DNA from: Thermoproteota archaeon
GTDB lineage: Archaea; Korarchaeota; Korarchaeia; B14-G2
Length of the DNA: 5,864 nt
Assembly (NCBI GenBank): GCA_003661385.1
Contig: QMWA01000113.1
Coordinates: 1 to 5,864, forward strand
Direction of reading: 5' to 3'
Shown: positions 1-5,674 of the stretch, in pieces
Numbering within the stretch: the first letter of the stretch is position 1
How the letters are laid out: every line of letters starts with the position of its first letter
Position numbers and translations under genes: made by a program
The notes under the pieces: generated by a model
The model's input: only the letters and a program-made list of their open reading frames with translations
Databases searched by the model: none
Told to the model about the DNA's origin: nothing

Positions 1-140
1 ATGCTGGCAGCTGGGTGTAGCTAGCAGCCTGCTGCTTCCCCGCTGGCTCTCTCGGTATCCTCCCTCAGCTGCTGCGGTGTCTTGTGGTGGCCTATGCTGC
101 AGCTGAGCTTCCATCTAAATGCTTCCCTCTGCCAAAATGC

Positions 141-146
141 TTTAAA
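141..146 (+). promoter_or_regulatory. Putative archaeal TATA box for the LivK-like gene
   Basis: TTTAAA preceded by an A-rich stretch (CCAAAA at 132-137) that could act as a BRE. Its centre lies about 30 bases before the ATG at 174. In archaea transcription starts about 25-28 bases downstream of the TATA centre, so the message would begin at or just before that ATG and be essentially leaderless. This argues against the longer reading frame that opens with GTG at 84, which would place the TATA box inside the coding region. Confidence 0.5.
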
Positions 147-173
147 GCCGCAGTAGTGGGGTACTGGCTTAGC

Positions 174-1448
174 ATGCTGGATAGGAGGTTAAGGCTCTGG
201 CCTATGGCTCTTCTGCTGCTAGCTACCATGGTGACTGCAGGGTGTGTTGGCCAAGCTCCTACACCTGCTCCACCGCCTACACTAGAGCCTGCTCCAGAGT
301 ACATTAAGGTGGGCTTTTCGATCTCGCTGTCAGGTAGCTACGCTAGGAAGGGAGAGTGCTCTCTGCAGGCCATAGAGCTTTGGGCAGACTGGGTCAACTC
401 ACAGGGTGGGATATACATCAGGGAGTACGGGAGGAAAATCCCTGTCAAGCTGGTATACTACGATGATGAGAGCAATAGGGAGGCTGCAGCTAGGATATAT
501 GAGAGGCTCTGCGTGGAGGACAGGGTCCACGTGGCGCTATGCCCTTGCTCTAGCCTCCTGACGTATGCTGTAGCCCCAATCCTCGAGAAGTACAGGGTTA
601 CTGGGTTTGTCTACAGCACAGCTTCAACAAGAATGTTCCCGAGGGTGTTGAAGTACATAGTTCAGGTGGTATCGCCGAGCTCTCGCTACCTAGCTGACAT
701 AATCAGGATGCTAGCAGAGTCACCTGACGTGAGGGAGAAGCCTGAGACCGTGGCGTTCGTGTTCGCTGACGCGGAGTTCCCGAGGAGCTGTGCTGAGGCA
801 GCTAAGGAGGCCGCTGAGAGCCATGGGATGAGGGTCGTGCTCTTCGAGGAGTACTCAAGGGAGTCTGCTGACCTCACTCCAGTGCTAAGCAAGGTTAAGG
901 CCCTGAGCCCAGATGTACTGCTTGGCGGAGGATACCTGCCAGACGCCTTGCTCATGGTAAGGCAGATGAAGGAGCTCGATGTGCACGTCAAGCTAGTTGG
1001 CTTGCTAGTTGCTCCACCGATGCCAGACTTCATAGAGGGCTTAGGCAGAGATGCCCTGTACATCGTGGGGCCAACTCAGTGGGAGTGTGGAGCAGCATAC
1101 AGCCCTGAGTTCGGCCCAACTGCAGAGTGGTTCATAGAGGAGGTTAAGAGGAGGTATGGCATAGAGCCAAGCTACCACCATGCTGAAGCCTTTGCTGCAT
1201 GCCTAATACTGCAGAAGGCGATCGAGGAGGCTGGCTCACTGGACAGCGACAGGATAAGGGAGGCATGCAGCAGGCTTGAGCTCACCACTTTCTTCGGGAA
1301 GTTCAAGATAGACCCTGAGACAGGGCTCCAGGTAGCTCACTCAGTGGTCGTCATCCAGATCCAAGAAGTCGATGGAGAGCTTAAGAGAGTTATAGTATGG
1401 CCTCCTGAGGTAGCTCAGGCGAAGCTGATCTACCCAATGCCCCCCTAG
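174..1448 (+). CDS. ABC transporter substrate-binding protein, branched-chain amino acid (LivK / Peripla_BP_6) type
   Basis: A 424-residue extracytoplasmic solute receptor for an ABC importer. From the ATG at 174 the N-terminus is a lipoprotein-like signal: Arg-rich n-region (RRLR, residues 4-7), hydrophobic core 11-22 and lipobox-like VTAGC with Cys24 as the anchor candidate. A Pro/Ala-rich tether (28-41) follows. The mature part has family landmarks: GFSISLSGSY (47-56) for strand 1 and the first ligand loop, YYDDESN (95-101), a PCSS loop (124-127) where relatives usually have GPYSS, STAST (148-152), FADAEF (197-202), DVLLGGGY (247-254) and YHHAEAFAACLILQKAIEEAG (334-354 region). The length suits the family. 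The frame continues upstream to GTG at 84, but the internal TATA box and the signal-peptide charge favour 174. An ATG at 204, preceded by GGAGGT at 184-189, would lose the positive charges. The mature chain carries eight cysteines, so disulfides are possible. Known for the family: binds amino acids, amides, urea or aromatic acids; the substrate here is unknown. No LivHMGF partner genes are nearby. Confidence 0.88.
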   Translation: MLDRRLRLWPMALLLLATMVTAGCVGQAPTPAPPPTLEPAPEYIKVGFSISLSGSYARKGECSLQAIELWADWVNSQGGIYIREYGRKIPVKLVYYDDESNREAAARIYERLCVEDRVHVALCPCSSLLTYAVAPILEKYRVTGFVYSTASTRMFPRVLKYIVQVVSPSSRYLADIIRMLAESPDVREKPETVAFVFADAEFPRSCAEAAKEAAESHGMRVVLFEEYSRESADLTPVLSKVKALSPDVLLGGGYLPDALLMVRQMKELDVHVKLVGLLVAPPMPDFIEGLGRDALYIVGPTQWECGAAYSPEFGPTAEWFIEEVKRRYGIEPSYHHAEAFAACLILQKAIEEAGSLDSDRIREACSRLELTTFFGKFKIDPETGLQVAHSVVVIQIQEVDGELKRVIVWPPEVAQAKLIYPMPP

Positions 1449-1566
1449 TCTGAGAAAGCTCACCTCTCATACCACTTAGCCTATGGAGCAGCCGGCCTGT
1501 AGCGTGGAGGCGTAGCAGGGTAGCCAACATCAGAGGCTATGTGCTCTGCAACTTCCATCCAATATG
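1449..1566. other. Convergent intergenic gap between LivK-like gene and ABC ATPase
   Basis: A 118-base gap between two convergent stop codons. I see no clear hairpin followed by a T-run on either strand, so no terminator can be placed. On the minus strand it contains a 25-codon open frame (1481-1558) just past the ATPase stop, described in the findings. Confidence 0.5.
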
Positions 1567-2316
1567 CTACCACCACCTTATCAGCTCTGTTATCTCTCTC
1601 CTTATCTCCACGAACCTGCTGCTCGTCACGTCTCTAGGCCTTGGCAGCGAGACATCGACCTCAGCCTTCACCTTAGCTGGGAGGCTTGACAGGACTATAA
1701 CCCTGTCTGCGAGGTACACTGCCTCCTCTATGTAGTGTGTCACGAATATCACCGTTTTCCTGAGCTTGCTCCACACTCTGAGCAGCTCGTTTTCCATATA
1801 GTACCTGGTCTGTATGTCTAGGGCGCCGAATGGCTCGTCCATGAGCAGCAGATGGGGGTCTGTTGCCAGTGCCTGGGCTAAAGCAACCTTCTGCTTCATC
1901 CCCCCTGAGATCTGGTGTGGGTAGTAGCTTTCGAAGCCTTCTAGCCCAACAAGCTCGATAGCCCACTTGACCCTCTTGTCGACTTCCTCCCTGGTGAGCT
2001 TCCAGCCTAGTGAGCTGACCTTAGCCTCTAGGCCGAACTTAACGTTCCCCCAGACAGTCCTCCAGGGGAGGTAGGATGGCTCCTGGAACACGAACCCTAT
2101 GTTGTGCCTCCTGTAGTCCACTGGCTCCCCTGCTAGCAGGACTTCACCTGAGTCTGGCTTAAGGAGGCCTGCTATGATCTTCATCAAGGTGGTCTTGCCG
2201 CAGCCTGTGGGCCCGCATACAGCAACGAACTCGCCGCTCCTAACGTTGAAGGAGATGTGGTCTAGGACAAGCAGCTCCCCAAAGCTCTTGACTATACCCT
2301 TTACTTCCACGTCCAC
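1567..2316 (-). CDS. ABC transporter ATP-binding protein, nitrate/sulfonate/taurine (SsuB/TauB) type
   Basis: A 249-residue cytoplasmic ATPase that powers the importer formed with the two upstream genes. All nucleotide-binding elements are intact: Walker A GPTGCGKT (35-42), Q-loop Gln78 in VFQEP, signature ISGGMKQK (136-143), Walker B LLLMDE with catalytic Glu161, D-loop GALD (164-167) and H-loop His194. The LPWRTVWGNV stretch (83-92) is typical of the SsuB/TauB/NrtD branch. The signature begins ISGGMKQK rather than the commoner LSGGMRQR. The start is GTG. Its G is the last base of the preceding TAG stop, giving a 1-nt overlap, and GGAGGT lies 9 nt upstream, so translational coupling to the permease is likely. 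It is the last gene of the three-gene operon. The length is normal and there is no C-terminal regulatory extension. Confidence 0.95.
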   Translation of the reverse strand: MDVEVKGIVKSFGELLVLDHISFNVRSGEFVAVCGPTGCGKTTLMKIIAGLLKPDSGEVLLAGEPVDYRRHNIGFVFQEPSYLPWRTVWGNVKFGLEAKVSSLGWKLTREEVDKRVKWAIELVGLEGFESYYPHQISGGMKQKVALAQALATDPHLLLMDEPFGALDIQTRYYMENELLRVWSKLRKTVIFVTHYIEEAVYLADRVIVLSSLPAKVKAEVDVSLPRPRDVTSSRFVEIRREITELIRWW

Positions 2317-3089
2317 TACACGACAACCTCCCTACGCCACTTGAAGAGCCTCCTCTCAGCTGCCAGGAACAGCTCATTCATCAGCAGCCCAACTACCCCT
2401 ATGACTACCATCCCACATATGACCTCAGGTACTCTCAGGAGCTCAGCGTACTTGAGTATGAGGCTTCCCAAGCCCACCATCTCTCCTCCTATCATCTCGG
2501 CTGCGACGATGCACATCCAGCCTACGCCTAGGCCTATCCTCATGCCAGCTAAGACCTCAGGCATGATCGATGGTATCACGACCTTAGCTAGGATGAAGCT
2601 CCTGTCCCCTCCGAAGACCTTAGCTAGCTCAACGTGGACCTGGCTGACTCTATGTATGCTTGCCAGCGTGTTTATGAAGACTGGGAAGAACGCCCCGAGC
2701 CATATCAGGAAAACGTATCTTGAGAACCCTCTGAGCAGGACTATGGCCAGGGGGATCCATGCTATCGGGGGTATGAACCTGACTGGCTCTATTATGCTCC
2801 TAGTAGACTCGTAGGCTGGCCTGTAGAGGCCCATAGCCAAGCCCAGGGGTATCCCCGTGGCGCAAGCGAAGAGGAACCCTGAGATGACCCTGAGCAAGCT
2901 CACTCCGATGTGCAGCCCCAGGGAGTACCCTTCTATGTCCCCCTCTAAGGCTAGCTTGCAGAAAGCCTTCAGGACATCAAGTGGCTTAGGGTAGAATGGC
3001 GACCTGACTACTAGAGTGGTAGCATGCCATGCCAGTGTGAACAGCAGCAGTGCAACTGCATTTGCTGCAATAGACCTCAGGGGCTTCAA
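2316..3089 (-). CDS. ABC transporter permease, nitrate/sulfonate/taurine (SsuC/TauC, BPD_transp_1) type
   Basis: A 257-residue integral membrane protein, expected to work as a homodimeric channel coupled to the ATPase downstream. About six hydrophobic segments are visible (roughly 8-28, 62-88, 105-120, 124-146, 185-202 and 222-246). EPVRFIPPIAWIPLA (101-115) is the hallmark SsuC/TauC region. The cytoplasmic EAA-type coupling loop spans about 154-175 and reads ELAKVFGGDRSF, then AKVVIPS, with Gly and Pro at the expected places although EAA itself is ELA. The start is TTG. A GGTGA ribosome site overlapping the end of the preceding gene's region sits 4 nt before it, and the gap to the substrate-binding gene is only 9 nt. 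The stop overlaps the ATPase start by one base. Substrate specificity cannot be read from a permease of this class. Confidence 0.94.
   Translation of the reverse strand: MKPLRSIAANAVALLLFTLAWHATTLVVRSPFYPKPLDVLKAFCKLALEGDIEGYSLGLHIGVSLLRVISGFLFACATGIPLGLAMGLYRPAYESTRSIIEPVRFIPPIAWIPLAIVLLRGFSRYVFLIWLGAFFPVFINTLASIHRVSQVHVELAKVFGGDRSFILAKVVIPSIMPEVLAGMRIGLGVGWMCIVAAEMIGGEMVGLGSLILKYAELLRVPEVICGMVVIGVVGLLMNELFLAAERRLFKWRREVVV
2326..2331 (-). promoter_or_regulatory. Ribosome binding site for the ABC ATPase
   Basis: GGAGGT on the minus strand lies inside the last codons of the permease gene, 9 nt before the GTG start at 2316. It is a strong match to the archaeal anti-Shine-Dalgarno sequence and supports GTG rather than a later start. 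Confidence 0.7.
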
Positions 3090-3093
3090 GAGC

Positions 3094-3098
3094 TCACC
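3094..3098 (-). promoter_or_regulatory. Ribosome binding site for the ABC permease
   Basis: GGTGA on the minus strand follows directly after the TAA stop of the substrate-binding gene and ends 4 nt before the TTG at 3089. It decides the otherwise weak TTG start and fits reinitiation within a polycistronic message. Confidence 0.6.
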
Positions 3099-4115
3099 TT
3101 ACCTCATCAGCCACCTGAGCTCAAGCTGAAGCCCCCTTACTGCCTGCTCTATGAAGCTCTGGTCTACAGCCTCTCTCAAGAACTCATCTAGGTCACCTAC
3201 CTCCTCTGGAGTCAGGTCTCCTGCCTCTATGAGCCCCCTGAGCATTATCTTCATGCTCTCAAGGTGCAGGTAAGGTGGATATGGGTGCTTGACTATCCTG
3301 TGAGCCATCTTGATGAGCTCTATGTCTAGGCCAGAGTACCTGGCTATTACCTTCTCAGCCTCCTCAGGGTGCTCATTGACCCACTTCATGGCCTTCACAT
3401 GCCACCTGACTATCCTCAAGACCAGGTCAGGCCTCTCCCTTATCCAGTCTCCTCTCACAGCTACCACACAGCACTGGTGGCCTGGAAGTAAGTCTCTTGA
3501 AGTCAGGAGGATGTGTGCGCCCCTGATCCCCATGTATACTGCTCTAGAGGCATGTGGCTCCCATGCTATGTACCCGTCTATCTCCCCTTTCTCGAAGAGC
3601 TTTATGAGCTCAGTCACCTTATAGTGCCTTCTCTCGAGCTTCACACCCCACTTCTCCTCAACTACGTTCAGCATGTAGTTCTGTATTGTGCCTATGCCAG
3701 GTGTCCCTATCCTCTTGCCATCCAGGTCCTTGACGCTCTTTATCTCAGCTGAGACAACGAGAGCTGAGCCCTCAGTGTTCGATGAGGCCACTGCAACTAT
3801 GTCAACGCCCTTGGCCCTAGCTCTCAGGAAGGGGACAGCTCCAACATACGCCACGTCAAGCTCCCCAGCAGCGAAGTGGAGCATCTCCTCTGGGCCGTGC
3901 GCGTACTCAAAGTGTACAGCCTTAAACCCCTCTTCCTCAATGTACCCTAGCTCCTCAGCTACACACCACCCAGGCTGGTGAAGCTCGTCAGCCAGCAGGT
4001 GCCCAACCCTAAGCTCAACAACCTCAGCTCTACGAGCATGCCAAGTCAAGGCCACGGCAGCTAAGATGGCAGCTACAGCTGCTAGAGCCAGCCACCTCCT
4101 CAAACAGACACCCAA
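3099..4115 (-). CDS. ABC transporter substrate-binding protein, SsuA/NMT1 (nitrate/sulfonate/taurine) type
   Basis: A 338-residue solute receptor and first gene of the importer operon. The N-terminus has Arg6-Arg7, a hydrophobic stretch (8-24) and then mature-type sequence. There is no lipobox cysteine, so it is either cleaved by signal peptidase I or kept as a signal anchor. Family features: a VGHL strand (37-40), GELDVAYVGAVPFLRARAKGVD (84-105), SNTEGSALVVS (112-122), the KSVKDLDGKRIGTPGIGT segment (126-143), DGYIAWEPHAS (180-190) and DWIRERPDLV with a WVNEHPEEAEKVIA helix (223-258). Relatives bind aliphatic sulfonates, taurine, nitrate, or thiamine and flavin precursors; the ligand here cannot be named. 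A Cys215-Cys216 pair and Cys51 are notable. The start is TTG, 7 nt after AAGGAGC; no ATG is available nearby, and a second in-frame TTG lies at 4103. Confidence 0.9.
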   Translation of the reverse strand: MGVCLRRWLALAAVAAILAAVALTWHARRAEVVELRVGHLLADELHQPGWCVAEELGYIEEEGFKAVHFEYAHGPEEMLHFAAGELDVAYVGAVPFLRARAKGVDIVAVASSNTEGSALVVSAEIKSVKDLDGKRIGTPGIGTIQNYMLNVVEEKWGVKLERRHYKVTELIKLFEKGEIDGYIAWEPHASRAVYMGIRGAHILLTSRDLLPGHQCCVVAVRGDWIRERPDLVLRIVRWHVKAMKWVNEHPEEAEKVIARYSGLDIELIKMAHRIVKHPYPPYLHLESMKIMLRGLIEAGDLTPEEVGDLDEFLREAVDQSFIEQAVRGLQLELRWLMR

Positions 4116-4121
4116 GCCCTA

Positions 4122-4128
4122 GCTCCTT
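4122..4128 (-). promoter_or_regulatory. Ribosome binding site for the substrate-binding protein of the importer operon
   Basis: AAGGAGC on the minus strand lies 7 nt before the TTG at 4115. It is the main argument for that TTG start, and it implies a message with a leader, so transcription should begin upstream of it. Confidence 0.6.
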
Positions 4129-4163
4129 GCAGGTTAATAACTGTGACGTACGAGTGTACAACC

Positions 4164-4172
4164 GTATAGAAA
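4164..4172 (-). promoter_or_regulatory. Candidate TATA box for the ABC importer operon
   Basis: TTTCTATAC on the minus strand is centred near 4168. A start about 27 bases downstream (near 4141) gives a leader of roughly 25 nt that includes the AAGGAGC ribosome site, which is internally consistent. A second candidate, TTATTAA at 4134-4140, would start transcription close to the TTG itself and leave out the ribosome site, so I prefer this one. Confidence 0.4.
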
Positions 4173-4223
4173 TCCAGCTAGTTTCTTCAAGAATAATCTA
4201 CCCGATCGTACAGCATTATGCCA

Positions 4224-4246
4224 CGTGAGGACAGCTAGCCCTCACG
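4224..4246. repeat. Inverted repeat in the divergent regulatory region
   Basis: CGTGAGG (4224-4230) and CCTCACG (4240-4246) form a perfect 7-bp inverted repeat with a 9-base spacer. It lies between the divergent importer operon and the HTH regulator gene. It could be a dyad operator or an RNA hairpin. No T-run follows, so a terminator is unlikely. Confidence 0.4.
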
Positions 4247-4341
4247 CAGCAGGCAACCTCCACTAAAGGTGAGTCAGCTTACATCTACAGCTTAAGCACT
4301 ACATGCCACTAGGTGCTCTTGGCTGCACTGTATGGGAAGCC

Positions 4342-4348
4342 TAATATA
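4342..4348 (+). promoter_or_regulatory. Candidate TATA box for the HTH regulator
   Basis: TAATATA is centred near 4345. A start about 27 bases downstream falls near 4370, next to the in-frame GTG at 4368, again suggesting a nearly leaderless message. It lies inside the longer reading frame that begins with ATG at 4332, which weakens that ATG as the real start. Confidence 0.4.
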
Positions 4349-4367
4349 CTTGGGTGGTGCTAGCCAT

Positions 4368-4922
4368 GTGGGAGCTTGCTTGCCTAGGTACCTTTGGAGG
4401 GGGGTTGTTGAAGCAGCTCTGAAGTCTGATAGCGAGTTCAGAGCTGAGCTCGAGAGGGCTATGCGTGAGCTTGGCATCGGGATAAGGGAGCTGAGCAGGA
4501 TGTCTGGGGTTTCTGAGAGCTTGCTCTACAAGGTGCTATCTGGCTCCAGGAGCGATATAAGGGTGTCTACTCTCAGGAAGATCATAAGGGCCATAAGGAG
4601 GGCTGAGGGAGTCAGTGAGGAGCCTTTCCTAGCTATAATAGCAGCTAGGCCAACCCTGAACTCGATTGATGTCAGCCAGATTAAGGTTGGGGGCAGGACT
4701 ATAAGGCTTAAGGAGTATGCTGCAGCTACCATAGAGGAGATCCTGCTTGCTGCCATAAGAGCTGAGGAGGATGGTGCAGCAGGGATAGTGTGCGCTCCAG
4801 TAGTAAGCAACATAGTGGCTAGGGTAGCTAGGATCCCTGTCGTATCCTGTCCAGTTGAGCTGTGTAAGCACCCGATCATGAGGGCTGTTGAGATAGCTGC
4901 AAGGAAGCTTTTTCCAGGCTAG
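4368..4922 (+). CDS. XRE-type HTH transcriptional regulator with C-terminal PrpR_N-like sensor domain
   Basis: A predicted one-component DNA-binding regulator of 184 residues. Residues 19-79 form an XRE/HTH_3 domain: the GIRELSRMSGVSESLLYKVLSG stretch (38-59) is a classic helix-turn-helix, followed by a STLRKIIRAIRR helix (67-78). Residues 86-183 look like a small alpha/beta domain: FLAIIAARP (87-95) as a first strand, an EYAAATIEEILLAAIRAEEDG helix, then GIVCAP (139-144) and ARIPVVSCP (154-162) as further strand/loop units. This layout recalls the PrpR_N sensor fold and archaeal HTH proteins of the same length, but I cannot confirm the family. Start choice: ATG at 4332 gives 12 more residues but contains the TATA candidate and has no good ribosome site. 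GTG at 4368 has GGTG 8 nt upstream. The gene is divergent from the ABC importer operon, so control of it is plausible. Its TAG stop overlaps the stop of the convergent gene. Confidence 0.8.
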   Translation: MGACLPRYLWRGVVEAALKSDSEFRAELERAMRELGIGIRELSRMSGVSESLLYKVLSGSRSDIRVSTLRKIIRAIRRAEGVSEEPFLAIIAARPTLNSIDVSQIKVGGRTIRLKEYAAATIEEILLAAIRAEEDGAAGIVCAPVVSNIVARVARIPVVSCPVELCKHPIMRAVEIAARKLFPG

Positions 4923-5551
4923 AAGATCCTCTCACCCATCTTAGCTGGGCTGTTGTCATATATCTCCCTGATCTTAAAGACGTAGACTGGCGTCTTGCTC
5001 CAGTCTCTCCCCCTAGCTGCCCTGTGGTACAGGTCATGTAGCCCATTTACATACTCCCATATGTCTCCGCTTTCATGTATCTCGACATCTACTCTGACCT
5101 CATAGGATACTGTTGGAGGGGTATAGAATACTAGTGTAGCCCTCGGGTTAGCCTTCAGGTTCACCCAGGTGTGCTTCCTTGCTAGCTCAATCGAGGATAG
5201 CTTGCTGAAGTCGAGCCTCTCTTCCACATAGATCTCCTCCAGGAGGAGCCTCACCGCATCAGCCTGTGATATCCTCTCTCTGACCTTCTCCAGCACGAGG
5301 TCCTTGAGCTCAGCCAGGTACCTCTGCTTAGGCACGAAGCCCACCCCCTTCACTGACCCGTTTATCCCAGCAGGCCCACAGCTGATGACAACAGGGTTGT
5401 GCCTGGTGAAGCCTAGGTAGATCTCCTGCCTTCTAGCTACACCCAGGTATCCTTCCTGCTTGATGCCTTTGCTGAGCAGCATCCTCTCGAGCATCTTCCT
5501 CCTCCCCCTGAAGACGTACTCTATGAAGCTATCTGGGATCTTCCTCTGCAT
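4919..5551 (-). CDS. Uncharacterised archaeal protein, possible FMN-binding split-barrel fold
   Basis: A soluble protein of 210 residues with no signal peptide or membrane segment; I do not recognise the family with certainty. The N-terminus (1-30) is rich in Arg/Lys, with an IEYVFRGRRKMLERML helix. A probable beta region covers about 35-75 (YLGVARRQEIYLGF, VVISCGPAG, GSVKGVGFVP) and a charged helical stretch about 76-108. Then LARKHTWVNLKANPRATLVF and SYEVRVDVEI (roughly 122-157) resemble the strand-loop pattern of pyridoxamine-phosphate-oxidase-like FMN proteins, where an NLxxNPRA segment is common. A WEYVNGLHDLYHRAARG helix and a VYVFKIREIYD strand close the chain. This assignment is weak. 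The frame can open at TTG 5566, but a CTTTATC box at 5574-5580 sits about 27 bases before the ATG at 5551, favouring a leaderless start there. The stop shares CTAG with the convergent HTH gene. Confidence 0.75.
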   Translation of the reverse strand: MQRKIPDSFIEYVFRGRRKMLERMLLSKGIKQEGYLGVARRQEIYLGFTRHNPVVISCGPAGINGSVKGVGFVPKQRYLAELKDLVLEKVRERISQADAVRLLLEEIYVEERLDFSKLSSIELARKHTWVNLKANPRATLVFYTPPTVSYEVRVDVEIHESGDIWEYVNGLHDLYHRAARGRDWSKTPVYVFKIREIYDNSPAKMGERIF

Positions 5552-5573
5552 ACACGAGGAGCTCAAGCCAAGG

Positions 5574-5581
5574 TGATAAAG
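5574..5581 (-). promoter_or_regulatory. Putative TATA box for the uncharacterised protein
   Basis: CTTTATCA-like sequence on the minus strand, centred near 5577. A transcription start 27 bases downstream coincides with the ATG at 5551, giving a leaderless message and favouring that ATG over the upstream TTG at 5566, which would lie outside the transcript. Confidence 0.45.
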
Positions 5582-5636
5582 CTTCTGCTAGCGCCCAGCA
5601 TGCTGGCAGCTGCCTCTCCTCAGCTTCTCGCAAACG

Positions 5637-5643
5637 TTTTAAA
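5637..5643 (+). promoter_or_regulatory. Putative TATA box for the RAM-domain gene
   Basis: TTTTAAA with purines just downstream. The predicted transcription start near 5666-5668 lies shortly before the GTG start at 5675. The box closely resembles TTTAAA at 141-146, and together with the minus-strand box at 5574-5581 it makes 5552-5674 a divergent promoter region. Confidence 0.5.
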
Positions 5644-5674
5644 GCAGGTAGGCGTGGCGTGCTGGGTGCTATCA

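Noticed and set aside
1-13. ATGCTGGCAGCTG repeated at 5600-5612
   Set aside because: A single 13-base match with no longer similarity around it. GCTG/AGCT-rich composition makes such a match likely by chance in this window.
84-173. N-terminal extension of the LivK-like gene from GTG at 84
   Set aside because: The added residues do not resemble a signal peptide, they precede a good lipoprotein-type signal starting at ATG 174, and a TATA box lies within them.
184-203. GGAGGT at 184-189 as ribosome site for ATG 204
   Set aside because: The 14-nt spacing is long, and starting at 204 would remove the Arg-rich n-region of the signal peptide.
686-1063. 125-codon minus-strand frame antisense to the LivK-like gene
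   Set aside because: Ser-rich composition typical of the reverse complement of a coding region; no recognisable motif.
1449-1566. GCCGGC palindrome and surrounding sequence as a bidirectional terminator
   Set aside because: The stem is too short and no T-run follows on either strand.
2341-2814. 157-codon plus-strand frame antisense to the permease
   Set aside because: It is Ser/Thr/Pro/Met-rich low-quality sequence with no domain, and it lies opposite a clear permease gene, so it is a shadow frame.
4116-4367. tRNA, C/D-box RNA or CRISPR array in the largest intergenic stretch
   Set aside because: No cloverleaf, no paired RUGAUGA and CUGA boxes, and no regularly spaced repeats were visible.
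4526-4879. 117- and 80-codon minus-strand frames opposite the HTH regulator
   Set aside because: Both are shadows of a gene with a recognisable helix-turn-helix; no promoter or ribosome site supports them.
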